A DNA stretch of 40,886 nt. It comes from Arthrobacter sp. Bi83 (GTDB lineage: Bacteria; Actinomycetota; Actinomycetes; Actinomycetales; Micrococcaceae). The stretch is taken from contig NZ_CAKKLY010000044.1 of assembly GCF_918698095.1 (NCBI RefSeq), positions 1 through 40,886 of the forward strand, in the 5' to 3' direction. Under the pieces are notes generated by a model, which worked only from the letters and a program-made list of their open reading frames with translations, did not search any database and had not been told where the DNA came from. Below are positions 32,473-40,524 of this stretch, in pieces. A program made the translations under genes and the position numbers. Each line of letters opens with the position of its first letter. Within the stretch, counting starts at the first letter, position 1.

Positions 32473-32937
32473 ATGCCGTACACCGTTGACTTCGAGAACG
32501 TTTCTACTGTCGGCTTGGAATCGTCTCCGGTCGCCGAGGCCCTCGCCGGGTTGCGCGCCAACGAGGCCCGCTATTACCGGAACAAGTACGACCATGCCTT
32601 CACCGTGAGCCCTGCAAGCGAGGTTCCGGAGGTGGTCGACCGGGTGAGCCGGATCCTCCGGGACGAGCGCGACATCGTCATTGGATCCCGGCCGCTGGAA
32701 GCGACCGCCTTCGAAGTCGACGGCTTGCGGATGGCCTACGTTTTCTACGAGTCGGGGCTGTCGATCAACGTCATGTACAGCATCGAGGACGGCGGGAAGC
32801 GGGCGGTCGGGTTCAAGCTTGCCGAGGGCATGGAAATTCCGGAGGAGTTGGCGCCGCGCTTCAAGTTCGCCCGCCAAAAATCGAAGCTGGCTGGCGTTAT
32901 TCGCGGCTCCTACTTCGTGATCAAGGGCGAGTACTGA
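32473..32937 (+). CDS. Hypothetical protein
   Basis: A 154-residue soluble protein I do not recognise. It has mixed alpha/beta character with charged stretches (VPEVVDRVSRILRDERDIVI, then FEVDGLRMAYVFYESGLSINVMY). An AGGAGG site (positions 32462-32467) lies six or so bases before the ATG. Its stop codon directly abuts, in the same frame, the remains of a metallo-beta-lactamase-fold gene. The last residues (YFVIKGEY) look natural, so it is probably intact. Confidence 0.7.
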   Translation: MPYTVDFENVSTVGLESSPVAEALAGLRANEARYYRNKYDHAFTVSPASEVPEVVDRVSRILRDERDIVIGSRPLEATAFEVDGLRMAYVFYESGLSINVMYSIEDGGKRAVGFKLAEGMEIPEELAPRFKFARQKSKLAGVIRGSYFVIKGEY

Positions 32938-33370
32938 CCGGGGGATGGCCCTCATGTCCGGATTGTCGAGCATCAAGCGCATGCTCCGGGTCATGCGGCG
33001 CTGTTGATTGAGGAACGCGGGGTTCTCGTCGCCGGTCACATGCTTTCTGATGTCTTGATTCCGATGCTCGACTTGAACGACACCGCTGACCCGATCGAGG
33101 ATTGCCTCGCCGCGCTGCGGCTGCTCGAGGGCGTGGTGGGCGACGTCGATGTCCCCGTCCCCGGCCACGGGTCCATCGGCGGAGCTGATCAGGTACGCGC
33201 ACGGATCGACCAGGATCGGGCGTACGTGCACGCCCTGCGTGACCCATGTTGCCAGCGATCCGCGGGTCGGGCCGTCGGCTATGCCGGGCTGGGACTGGGT
33301 GGGCGGCGTGCACGCACGGCAACTCCAGCAGCTCGCCCGAAGAAACCAGCGCGACGGAACGCCCGGCTAG
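32938..33370 (+). pseudogene. Decayed metallo-beta-lactamase-fold hydrolase (C-terminal part)
   Basis: The frame starting right after the stop at 32937 reads PHVRIVEHQAHAPGHAALLI, then a GVLVAGHMLSD block and PVPGHGS, the C-terminal half of an MBL-fold hydrolase. The N-terminal half, including the HxHxDH metal motif, is absent. The GDMLSD-type metal aspartate is His here (GHMLSD). Near 33237-33245 the similarity jumps one frame forward (SDPRVGPSAMPGWDWVGGVHARQLQQLARR), consistent with one inserted base, and ends at 33370. With no start, a missing half and a frameshift, it is a pseudogene. Confidence 0.8.
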
Positions 33371-33867
33371 CCATCGCATACCGGGCACTGCGGGCTGTCC
33401 CCGCGCACCCCGCGACTGGACGAACTGCTTCGAGCCTGCCCGGAGCCAATTGGTCGAAGTATGCAAACTGTCCGACCCCGGGGCTACACTAAAGTATCGA
33501 ACATATATTCCCATTAGCCTGGGGTGGGTTTTGGGCGTCTGAAATGCGGTTTTACTGCCCAGACAGGTGTCCTTGACGCCAAGATGGAGAAGGTCGAAGC
33601 ACGTTCATGCGTGGTCCAGACCCACGCGCCTGGACAGGGCTGACGTGCCGCCCCGTGGCAGAGCGGGCATGCCTTCTTCATAGTTTTCATGGCTGGAGCG
33701 TATGGCCAGGGTCGGCCATGGTTCGGCTGCGGATCATGGCCGGGCCTCACAACCGGCCAGGGAGTTTCTCGAGATGGGCGCCCTGCTGGGTGTACTGACG
33801 GCTGGTGCATGTCCACAATCCGCCACTTAGAGGTCCAACTGCTCGGACACGCGGGCTTCCGGGCCGG
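33371..33867. other. 497-bp stretch with no supported gene
   Basis: No frame here has a recognisable protein with a ribosome site. A minus-strand frame (33514-33690 part) starts MKKACPLCHG, zinc-ribbon-like, but the rest resembles nothing I know. It separates the decayed hydrolase from the LysR gene and may hold remnants of an insertion or deletion event. Confidence 0.5.
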
Positions 33868-34836
33868 CTAGTCGACTGCTATTGCTTGCTGCACGCCACG
33901 TAAGGCAGCCCCTCTGACGTACTTCGGGTAGGGGTACTGCGTCAGGGACGTGGCGATTATTTCACGGAGCCAGTCCACGGGAGGAGATGGGATGTCGCGT
34001 CGGTAGGTATACAGGGTGACGCGGCCGGGTGCGATGTTGAAAGGGAGCGCAAACTGGCGGACCGATCCGTGGGACTCGATGATGTCGGCGAGGGCTTTGG
34101 GTACGACGCTGATGTGGTCTGTCACGGCAAGGGTCTGCGCGACCACGGCAAAACTTGGGAGGGTGATGGTCACGGAGTCACGGACGCCCAGTTCGGCCAG
34201 CCTGTGGACGACATGCTCGTGCCCCAACGCCTTCGACACGACAACATGTTTTTCGGCGGCGATTTCCTCCATCGATGGGCTGTCGGAGATGCGCGGGTGC
34301 GTCCTGGCACAGACGCCCACGTAGGGCATGTCCATAAGGTGCTCACCCAGCACGTCACTCTCGGGTATGGCAGGGATCCCGATTGCCGCGTCGATTTCGT
34401 TGCGCCGTAGTCGATCGTGGAGCTGGGAGATGTCCAGCGGTATGACGTCGAGACGAACATTCGGCGCGGCCTCCAGCACGGCCGAAACGATGTAAGGAAA
34501 CAGTGCCATGAGACCGAGGTCGGTCATCATGAGCCGGAACCGGTGGGACGTGCTGGCAGGATCGAATTCGGAGACGCCTTGAACCGCTGAGTCGATCATC
34601 CGGAGTGACTGACTCAATTCCGGATAGAGACCACTTGCCGTCGGTGTCGCTTCCAGGCCCTTCGGTCCGCGGTGAAAAAGCGGATCTCCGAAGAGTTTGC
34701 GCAACTTCGACAACGCATAGCTCACGGATGGCTGGCTGATGGCCAGGATTTCCGCGGCCTCGGTGACGCTGCGTGTCTCGTATACAAGCACGAAAACCCG
34801 CAGAAGATTCAGATCATACTTGCCCGGTTCGTCCAT
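33868..34836 (-). CDS. LysR-family regulator of the O-demethylase operon
   Basis: A 322-residue LysR regulator. The helix-turn-helix is at 8-65 (LLRVFVLVYETRSVTEAAEILAISQPSVSYALSKLRKLFGDPLF), then the two-lobed effector domain. It is divergent from the demethylase gene with 212 bases between the two starts, the classic LysR arrangement, so it probably controls both itself and the operon in response to an aromatic acid or its product. The region upstream of its ATG holds inverted repeats overlapping its own promoter zone. Ribosome site is weak. Confidence 0.9.
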   Translation of the reverse strand: MDEPGKYDLNLLRVFVLVYETRSVTEAAEILAISQPSVSYALSKLRKLFGDPLFHRGPKGLEATPTASGLYPELSQSLRMIDSAVQGVSEFDPASTSHRFRLMMTDLGLMALFPYIVSAVLEAAPNVRLDVIPLDISQLHDRLRRNEIDAAIGIPAIPESDVLGEHLMDMPYVGVCARTHPRISDSPSMEEIAAEKHVVVSKALGHEHVVHRLAELGVRDSVTITLPSFAVVAQTLAVTDHISVVPKALADIIESHGSVRQFALPFNIAPGRVTLYTYRRDIPSPPVDWLREIIATSLTQYPYPKYVRGAALRGVQQAIAVD

Positions 34837-34860
34837 ACAGCAAGGCTAGAGGATTCCCCC

Positions 34861-34883
34861 TTCTCTGTATAGAGAATATCTAT
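34861..34883. promoter_or_regulatory. Overlapping inverted repeats near the LysR gene
   Basis: TTCTCT-GTAT-AGAGAA (34861-34876) is a perfect 6-bp inverted repeat, overlapped by ATAGA-N5-TCTAT (34869-34883), which has the T/A-rich symmetry of LysR sites. They lie 25-47 bases before the LysR ATG, suited to autoregulation. Confidence 0.5.
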
Positions 34884-34940
34884 ATCAGCATACCTACATT
34901 CTATTTGCTAAATATCGGTGGGAAATCTAGCCTTGAATCA

Positions 34941-34957
34941 GTGGTGATCTACACCAC
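34941..34957. promoter_or_regulatory. Inverted repeat GTGGTG-N5-CACCAC in the divergent gap
   Basis: Perfect 6-bp inverted repeat, about 92-108 bases before the demethylase ATG. Candidate activation site for LysR or a site for another regulator. Confidence 0.5.
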
Positions 34958-35048
34958 AGAACGACCAGGTCAAAGTTGATATCCGTTCAGCCGGCACTCC
35001 GAGCAAACAACAATCCTTTGGCCGACCTAGCTATTAGAGGTGGCAACG

Positions 35049-36335
35049 ATGAAGTACACCGTCGACTCAATGCGCACGGCACCGGAGACTTACGCCTGGA
35101 GCCGCTTCGGGCAGCCGGAGTACACGAACTGGCTTGACGAGAGCATGTCGTGGAAGGAGACCTGCTACATCGGCGACTGGTCCTTCCTGTGGCAGCACCG
35201 GTTCACCGGTCCCGACGCGCTCCGGCTGTTTTCCGACATCACCGTGAACAGCTACAAGAAGTTCGACATCGGCCAGTCCAAGCACGCGATCCACACGAAC
35301 AAGGACGGCAAAGTCATTCATGAAGGCGTCCTCACCCGCTTTGGCGAGGAAGAATTCGTCGTCCATGGCCGCGGCGGTTTCTGGGCCGCATTCAACTTGG
35401 AACGCGGCGGCTACGACGCGCGGGGAACCAAAGAGGACTGGTTCATTTTCCAGGTCTCCGGCCCCAACGCCGTAAAAGTTCTGCACGAGCTCACCGACTC
35501 CCGGGACCTCCTGGAAGCAAAGTACATGCACGTCGTGCCCATCACCGTGGCCGGGCACAGTATCTACGCACTGCGCCAGGGCATGGCAGGTGAGGTCGGC
35601 TTCGAACTTCAGGGACCCAAGGAAATTGCCCAGGAGATCTACAACGCTGTCCTCGAAGCCGGCAAAGTCCACGGCATCCGTAAACTGGGCGGCCGGGTCG
35701 CCCTGATCAACCACCTTGAGGCCTGCTTCCCCACCATCGCCACGGATTACATCCCGGCCATCTTCGACGAAGACATGGCCGAGTACCTGGAGTACTTCCG
35801 TGCCGCGATGCCGGCTTTCGCCCAGCCTGCCTACATCGCGGGCAGCTACGACGGTCAGGACATCAGCGAGTACTACCGCAGCCCGGTGGAACTGGGATGG
35901 GGCAAGGTCGTCAACACCGAACATGAGTTCCTTGGCCGCGTTGCATTGACCGCCGAAAAGGCATTTCCGAACAGGGTCATCCGGACCCTTGAGTGGAACG
36001 GCGAGGACGTCGCCGATGTCCAGGCATCCCTCTTCCAGGAAGGGGACCACTACGACTTCATGGAAATGCCCCGTGACCAGCGAGGTTTCATGTGGGCAGA
36101 CCGGGTCGAGATCGACGGTCAGCTCGTCGGGGTCGCGACATCACGCGGATACTCCTACTACTTCCGCAAGATGCTCTCGCTGGCAACCGTCGATGTGGAG
36201 CACTCCGAGCCCGGCACCGAGGTAACCGTCATCTGGGGAGCCCCGGGCCACCCCCAAAAAGCGATCCGGGCCATTGTCCGCCCGGCCCCCTACAAGACCG
36301 ACAAGTCACGAGGTGATCTCCTTGCAACCGTCTAG
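35049..36335 (+). CDS. Tetrahydrofolate-dependent O-demethylase, LigM/DesA-like (GcvT fold)
   Basis: A 428-residue protein of the aminomethyltransferase (GcvT) fold, over its whole length like the aromatic O-demethylases LigM and DesA and the dicamba methyltransferase: PEYTNW...SWKETCYIGD near 23-45, GPDALRLFSD, LRQGMAGEVGFELQGP, IAGSYDGQDISEYYRSPVELG, EFLGRVAL and RGYSYYFRKMLSLATVD. These move a methyl group from a methoxy-aromatic acid to tetrahydrofolate. ATG 35049 has AGAGGTGG five bases upstream; GTG 35040 overlaps that site and is less likely. The operon with purU, folD and an aromatic-acid carrier supports the role. Methylated amine or DMSP demethylation, also done by this fold, is the alternative. 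Confidence 0.82.
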   Translation: MKYTVDSMRTAPETYAWSRFGQPEYTNWLDESMSWKETCYIGDWSFLWQHRFTGPDALRLFSDITVNSYKKFDIGQSKHAIHTNKDGKVIHEGVLTRFGEEEFVVHGRGGFWAAFNLERGGYDARGTKEDWFIFQVSGPNAVKVLHELTDSRDLLEAKYMHVVPITVAGHSIYALRQGMAGEVGFELQGPKEIAQEIYNAVLEAGKVHGIRKLGGRVALINHLEACFPTIATDYIPAIFDEDMAEYLEYFRAAMPAFAQPAYIAGSYDGQDISEYYRSPVELGWGKVVNTEHEFLGRVALTAEKAFPNRVIRTLEWNGEDVADVQASLFQEGDHYDFMEMPRDQRGFMWADRVEIDGQLVGVATSRGYSYYFRKMLSLATVDVEHSEPGTEVTVIWGAPGHPQKAIRAIVRPAPYKTDKSRGDLLATV

Positions 36336-37224
36336 CACCACCCTCCCGGCCAAGCCCGCCGCAACTGGCGGCACCGCCGATAATGGCTGCCTTAACGTCA
36401 GCTGCCCCGATCAGCCCGGAATCGTCGCCAAGCTGACCCAGCTTCTCGGTGCCCACGGGGCGAACATCGTATCCCTCGACCAGTTCACCACCGGGCCCGA
36501 AAACGGCACGCTGTACCAGCGCACGGTCTTCCACCTTCCCGGGTTCGCCGCTAAGCGGGAGACTTTGGAAGCGGACATCCAGACAAAACTCGCCGAACCG
36601 CTGCAGATGGAGTGGAAACTCACTGACACATCCAAGCGCAAGCGGGTCGCGATCTTCGCATCCAAAACCGACCACTGCCTGCTGGACTTGTTGTGGCGGC
36701 ACCGCCGCGGGGAAATCCCCATGGACATCGTCATGGTCATCTCCAACCACCCGGATCTGGCCGACCAGGTGCGCCCGTTCGACATCCCCTATTTCTACGT
36801 ACCCGTTAGCGGGGATAAGAAGGACGCAGAGCGCAGGCACCTGGAACTCCTGAACGGCAACGTGGACCTCGTAGTCCTTGCCCGCTACATGCAGATCATC
36901 TCCGCGGAATTCCTCGACGAAGTCCAGGTCCCGGTGATCAACATCCACCACTCGTTCCTGCCCGCGTTTATCGGCGCCGGACCGTACCAGAAAGCCAAGG
37001 ACCGCGGGGTCAAGCTCATCGGAGCGACGGCCCACTACGTGACCAAGGACCTGGATGAGGGACCGATCATCGAACAGGACGTCATCCGCGTCTCCCACCG
37101 TGAATCGACCCCGGAGCTGATGCGCTTCGGAGCCGACGTCGAACGAAGCGTACTCTCCCGTGCGGTCACGTGGCACTGCCAGGACAAGGTCATGCGCGAC
37201 GGCAACACAACGATTGTGTTCTGA
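36322..37224 (+). CDS. purU: Formyltetrahydrofolate deformylase
   Basis: About 300 residues. An N-terminal ACT domain (20-100: LNVSCPDQPGIVAKLTQLLGAHGANIV) precedes the formyltransferase-fold hydrolase with NIHHSFLPAF and the DEGPIIEQD catalytic block. It splits 10-formyl-THF to formate and THF. The start is read as TTG at 36322 because GAGGTGATC (36310-36318), a nearly full anti-16S match, sits right before it; this makes it overlap the demethylase by 14 bases. In this operon it would regenerate free THF for demethylation and dispose of the C1 unit as formate. Confidence 0.9.
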   Translation: MQPSSTTLPAKPAATGGTADNGCLNVSCPDQPGIVAKLTQLLGAHGANIVSLDQFTTGPENGTLYQRTVFHLPGFAAKRETLEADIQTKLAEPLQMEWKLTDTSKRKRVAIFASKTDHCLLDLLWRHRRGEIPMDIVMVISNHPDLADQVRPFDIPYFYVPVSGDKKDAERRHLELLNGNVDLVVLARYMQIISAEFLDEVQVPVINIHHSFLPAFIGAGPYQKAKDRGVKLIGATAHYVTKDLDEGPIIEQDVIRVSHRESTPELMRFGADVERSVLSRAVTWHCQDKVMRDGNTTIVF

Positions 37225-37226
37225 CC

Positions 37227-38075
37227 ATGACAGCACACATCATCGACGGCAAAGCACTCGCCAAGAAGATCCGAGAAGAGCTGCGCGCCGACGTGGAAAG
37301 CTTCAAACGTTCCACGGGCGGGCCCATCGGTCTGGCGACCGTTCTGGTCGGGGATGACCCGGCCTCAGAGGTCTATGTAGGCAGCAAACGCAAGCTCTCC
37401 AAGGAGGCCGGCATCGAGGACCTCCACCGCCGGCTGCCAATGGATGCCACCCAGGAACAGGTGGCTGCGGCACTGGACGAACTCGCAGCCGACCCCGCGG
37501 TCTCGGGCATCCTGCTCCAGCTTCCCCTCCCTTCGCATCTGGATGCCAAAGCCCTGATCGACCGGATCCCTTGGGAAAAGGACGTGGACGGGCTGACGAC
37601 AACCAGCGCCGGGCGCTTGGCACGCAGCGTGGAAGGGCTGCTGCCGTGCACGCCGCAGGGAGTCATCTCCCTGCTCGAAGACGAGGGTGTTGAGTTGCAG
37701 GGCGCCAACGCCGTTGTCGTCGGGCGCTCGGACCTAGTCGGAAAACCGCTGGCCCAGCTCCTGCTGCAAAGGAACGCCACAGTGACCATCGCGCACTCGA
37801 AGACGAAGGACTTGGCGGCCGTCACGCGCCAGGCCGAGGTGGTCATTGCCGCTGCCGGTGTTCCCCACCTGATCGGCGCTGAACACATTTCCGCAGGGGC
37901 TGTCGTGATCGACGTCGGCATCCACCGTTCCGGTGAAGGGCTCATCGGTGACGTCGACTTCGACGCCGTCAGCAAGATCGCGTCAAAGATCACCCCGGTC
38001 CCCGGCGGTGTCGGTCCGATGACGATCGCCGAACTTCTCCGCAACACACTCAAAGCAGCACAGCTCCAAAACTAA
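37227..38075 (+). CDS. folD: Methylene-THF dehydrogenase/methenyl-THF cyclohydrolase
   Basis: A 282-residue bifunctional FolD that oxidises 5,10-methylene-THF to methenyl-THF (NADP-linked) and hydrolyses it to 10-formyl-THF. Marks are SEVYVGSKRKLSKEAGI with Tyr50 and Lys56, GILLQLPLP, and VVGRSDLVGKPLAQLL in the nucleotide domain. It begins two bases after purU; the upstream part of the frame is not FolD-like. Placed between demethylase and PurU functions, it looks like a dedicated copy for the catabolic C1 flux rather than the housekeeping one. Confidence 0.95.
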   Translation: MTAHIIDGKALAKKIREELRADVESFKRSTGGPIGLATVLVGDDPASEVYVGSKRKLSKEAGIEDLHRRLPMDATQEQVAAALDELAADPAVSGILLQLPLPSHLDAKALIDRIPWEKDVDGLTTTSAGRLARSVEGLLPCTPQGVISLLEDEGVELQGANAVVVGRSDLVGKPLAQLLLQRNATVTIAHSKTKDLAAVTRQAEVVIAAAGVPHLIGAEHISAGAVVIDVGIHRSGEGLIGDVDFDAVSKIASKITPVPGGVGPMTIAELLRNTLKAAQLQN

Positions 38076-38086
38076 TCACGCAATTT

Positions 38087-38111
38087 GCCGGCCTATTGAG
38101 GCTGGGCCGGC
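38087..38111. repeat. Hairpin between folD and the carrier
   Basis: GCCGGCC (38087-38093) pairs with GGCCGGC (38105-38111) around an 11-base loop in the 83-base gap. It could lower read-through into the carrier gene; there is no T-run. Confidence 0.45.
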
Positions 38112-38158
38112 CCCCACCGCGCGCCCGCACGGTGGACCTCCCCTCCCAAGGAATCCCC

Positions 38159-39494
38159 ATGTCCCAAACCAGTGTCGCCACCGTCGTCGGCAGCGCCAAA
38201 ATCTCCCGTTTCCACCTCAAGGCAGCCGCCATTTGCGCACTGCTTATGATCGCCGATGGATACGACCTTGTATCCTTTGGCTCCGTCATCCCCCACCTAA
38301 TGAAGGACTGGGGCACTGACCCCATCACCCTCGGCGTCGTGGGTTCCACGGCCCTTGCCGGCATGTTCGCCGGCGGGCTTGTGGTCGCACCACTGGCTGA
38401 CAAGTACGGCCGCCGCAAACTCATCGTCGCCGGGCTGATCCTCGCCAGTATCGCTGCGTTCGCGTGCGCGTTCGCCGACACCCCGCTGGTACTGGGTGCG
38501 TTGCGCTTCGTCGTAGGCGTGGCCCTGGGCGCGTTGGTTCCAAACTTCATGGCGCTCACGGGAGAACTCTCTCCCACCAAGTCCAAGGCGTTCTTCGTAG
38601 CCACCGTCTCGGCGTTCTACGCAGTTGGAGGAGTCGGCGCAGCGCTGCTGGCCATCTACATCGAGCCGGTACTGGGCTGGCGCGGAGTGTTTTACGTGGC
38701 CGGCTTGTCCATCCTGCTGGTGCCCGTAGTGCTCAAGCACCTTCCTGAATCCCCGGAATACCTGGCCCACGTCGGCCAAGCGTGAACGCCTGGACGCGGT
38801 GATGAAGCAGATCGAACCCAGCTGGAGTCTGAATACAGTAATCGCACTCCCGACCCCGGCCTCCGGCAAGTCCCGCATCGCGCAGCTCTTCACTCACGGG
38901 AACGCCCTGGCGACCTCACTCATGGGGGTCTTCTTCATCATGACGATGGTCCTCAGCTACGCCTTGAACACCTGGCTACCCAAGCTGATGCAAAACGCCG
39001 GCTTCGAGCTCGGCCCTGCCATGTGGACGCTCGTTATCCTCAACGCCGGCGGCCTGTTCGGCTCAATCGCAGGCGGCTGGATCGCCGGACGGACCTCCTA
39101 CCGCAAGACCCTCGTTGGCTACTTCGCCCTGGCCATCGTGTCCTTAGTCCTTCTGTCCATAAAACCCAACGCGTTCATGTTGAATGTCCTTCTGTTCACT
39201 GCTGGAGCCGCAGTGATCGGGATCCTGGCCATCATCCATGCCTTCGCAGTGGAGTTCTACCCGGTCCACATCCGCAGCACCGGCGTCGGCTGGGCCACCG
39301 GCACAGGGAGAATCGGCGCCATAGCAGGTCCCATTCTCGGAGGCGCTCTGGTCGCGTCGGGCCTTCCCCTACAGATGAATTTCGTGCTCCTGACTATTCC
39401 CGCAGTTCTCGGCGTCACCGCAGTCATCATCGTTACAGCGCGCCGATTCAAATCAGCAGCCACCAAAGGCGAAAAACCCGTCCTCGTACCCTGA
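38159..39494 (+). pseudogene. Aromatic acid:H+ symporter (AAHS, MFS) with a one-base frameshift
   Basis: Two adjoining frames make one AAHS carrier of about 445 residues. The first (38159-38785, start with AAGGAA upstream) holds DGYDLVSFGSVIP of helix 1 and DKYGRRK after helix 2, through helix 6, and stops at TGA 38783-38785. Reading one base later (from AAG 38778) gives KRERLDAVMKQI and then helices 7-12 to the stop at 39492-39494. GTCGGCCAAG at 38771-38780 has one C more than GTC GGC AAG would need, so a single C insertion near 38776 explains it. Real mutation or sequencing error cannot be told apart here. The carrier type matches import of benzoate-like or vanillate-like acids. Confidence 0.85.
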
Positions 39495-39570
39495 CCACCC
39501 AACAACCCGGCGTCCCCGATCGGCAACAAACAGACACTGGATGGAAAAGATCGGAACAGATTCCATCAGG

Positions 39571-39606
39571 TCCCCGTCTCTGGACAAACAATCCCAGAGG
39601 CGGGGA
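39571..39606 (+). terminator. Hairpin terminator after the C1/O-demethylase operon
   Basis: TCCCCGTCTCTGG (39571-39583) pairs with CCAGAGGCGGGGA (39594-39606): 13 bp including one G-T pair, with a ten-base loop, followed by only TT. It is 77 bases after the carrier stop. Confidence 0.7.
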
Positions 39607-39621
39607 TTCCGGGCTCATGCC

Positions 39622-39639
39622 GCTGGCGTTTCCGCCAGC
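39622..39639. repeat. Second hairpin, GCTGGCG-TTTC-CGCCAGC
   Basis: Perfect 7-bp stem with a four-base loop, 16 bases after the larger hairpin and 19 bases before the ribosome site of the small gene at 39670. May be part of the termination zone or a leader structure. Confidence 0.5.
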
Positions 39640-39669
39640 ACGCTCGCGCCGGATCAGAAGGAGCCTCTT

Positions 39670-39951
39670 TTGCACCACAAACACACACTTGCAAGCGCAG
39701 GCGACCATTCCCTGCTGCTGGCGAGGCCGGAGTCCGGAACCTCACGACGGAAGCTGGTCCTAGCCACCGACTGGACCACACTGGTCACCGGCGAGAAGGT
39801 GTGGACCCGCACCCAGACCCCGCCCCACACAGCAGGATGGGTCGATGAAGTCACACCGGATGGAAGCATCGCCTGGATCGTTACGAGCGGAGCCATTCGG
39901 CGCATGTATCACCACAGCGATGGTGACGAGCTGTGGACGGGCCAGGACTAG
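39670..39951 (+). CDS. Small hypothetical protein
   Basis: About 93 residues, not recognised. TTG at 39670 is chosen because AAGGAG (39658-39663) lies six bases upstream; the longer frame from 39541 runs through two hairpins and has no comparable site. The body (SRRKLVLATDWTTLVTGEKVWTRT, then DGSIAWIVTSGAIRRMYHHSDGDELW) is soluble and rich in Trp and Thr, like a small beta-sheet domain. It stands alone between the operon terminator and the MarR gene. Confidence 0.65.
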   Translation: MHHKHTLASAGDHSLLLARPESGTSRRKLVLATDWTTLVTGEKVWTRTQTPPHTAGWVDEVTPDGSIAWIVTSGAIRRMYHHSDGDELWTGQD

Positions 39952-40002
39952 GCCGGCCGCCCAACCCATGAACGGATGCTTACGCGTGGAGGCAGCCAGT
40001 GC

Positions 40003-40473
40003 TCATGATTCCTGTTCGAGTTCTGCCAGTCGCGCCCGCACCTGGTCGCCGAGCCCGCAGATCAAGTCGAGCTGCTCCGGGGTGAGGTGGTCGATCAGAA
40101 CCTTGCGCACGTCCATCACGTGCGGCGCGGCGGCAGCCTCGATGACCTCGCGACCTTGCGGTGTGATGACCACGACGGCGCCGCGCTGGTCCGCCGCGCA
40201 GCGTTCACGGCCCACGAGACCGCGCTTTTCCATCCGGGTCAGATGCTGCGAGAGCCGGCTCTTCTCCCAGCGCAGAACGTCGCCTAGCGCAAACGCCCGC
40301 AGCCGCCCGTCCGGCGCCTCCGACAGGTGGGCCAGCACCTCGTAATCGGCGCTCGACAGACCGCTGCGCTGGCGCAGCTGCCGCTCGATGTACTGGGACA
40401 GATCGGCCTGCATCGTCATCAGGCTGCGCCAGGCACGCTGCTCCCGGTGGTCCAGCCAACGTTGATCACTCAT
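40003..40473 (-). CDS. MarR-family regulator
   Basis: A 156-residue winged-helix regulator (SSADYEVLAHLSEAPDGRL, then LGDVLRWEKSRLSQHLTRMEKRGLV and the wing RGAVVVITPQGREV). ATG at 40473 is preferred; upstream residues in the frame are an antisense read of the DoxX gene. It is divergent from that gene with 85 bases between them and a palindrome in the gap, so it most likely represses it, and perhaps itself. Ligand unknown. Confidence 0.9.
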   Translation of the reverse strand: MSDQRWLDHREQRAWRSLMTMQADLSQYIERQLRQRSGLSSADYEVLAHLSEAPDGRLRAFALGDVLRWEKSRLSQHLTRMEKRGLVGRERCAADQRGAVVVITPQGREVIEAAAAPHVMDVRKVLIDHLTPEQLDLICGLGDQVRARLAELEQES

Positions 40474-40490
40474 ATCTGTCACGTTACCCC

Positions 40491-40510
40491 ATGGTTGACA
40501 TGTTAACCAT
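40491..40510. promoter_or_regulatory. MarR operator ATGGTT-N8-AACCAT
   Basis: A perfect inverted repeat covering the -35 box. GTTAAC within it (40502-40507) recurs 26 bases later (40528-40533) next to the -10 box, so a second weaker site is likely. Confidence 0.7.
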
Positions 40511-40524
40511 TCGACGCCTATGGT
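40495..40524 (+). promoter_or_regulatory. Promoter of the DoxX-like gene
   Basis: TTGACA (40495-40500), 18 bases, TATGGT (40519-40524, four of six). The GTG start lies 34 bases after the -10 box. The box overlaps the proposed operator, which fits repression. Confidence 0.65.

Noticed and set aside
33481..33867. Insertion sequence end or transposase fragment
   Set aside because: No transposase motif, terminal inverted repeat pair or target duplication could be identified by eye; left as unexplained.
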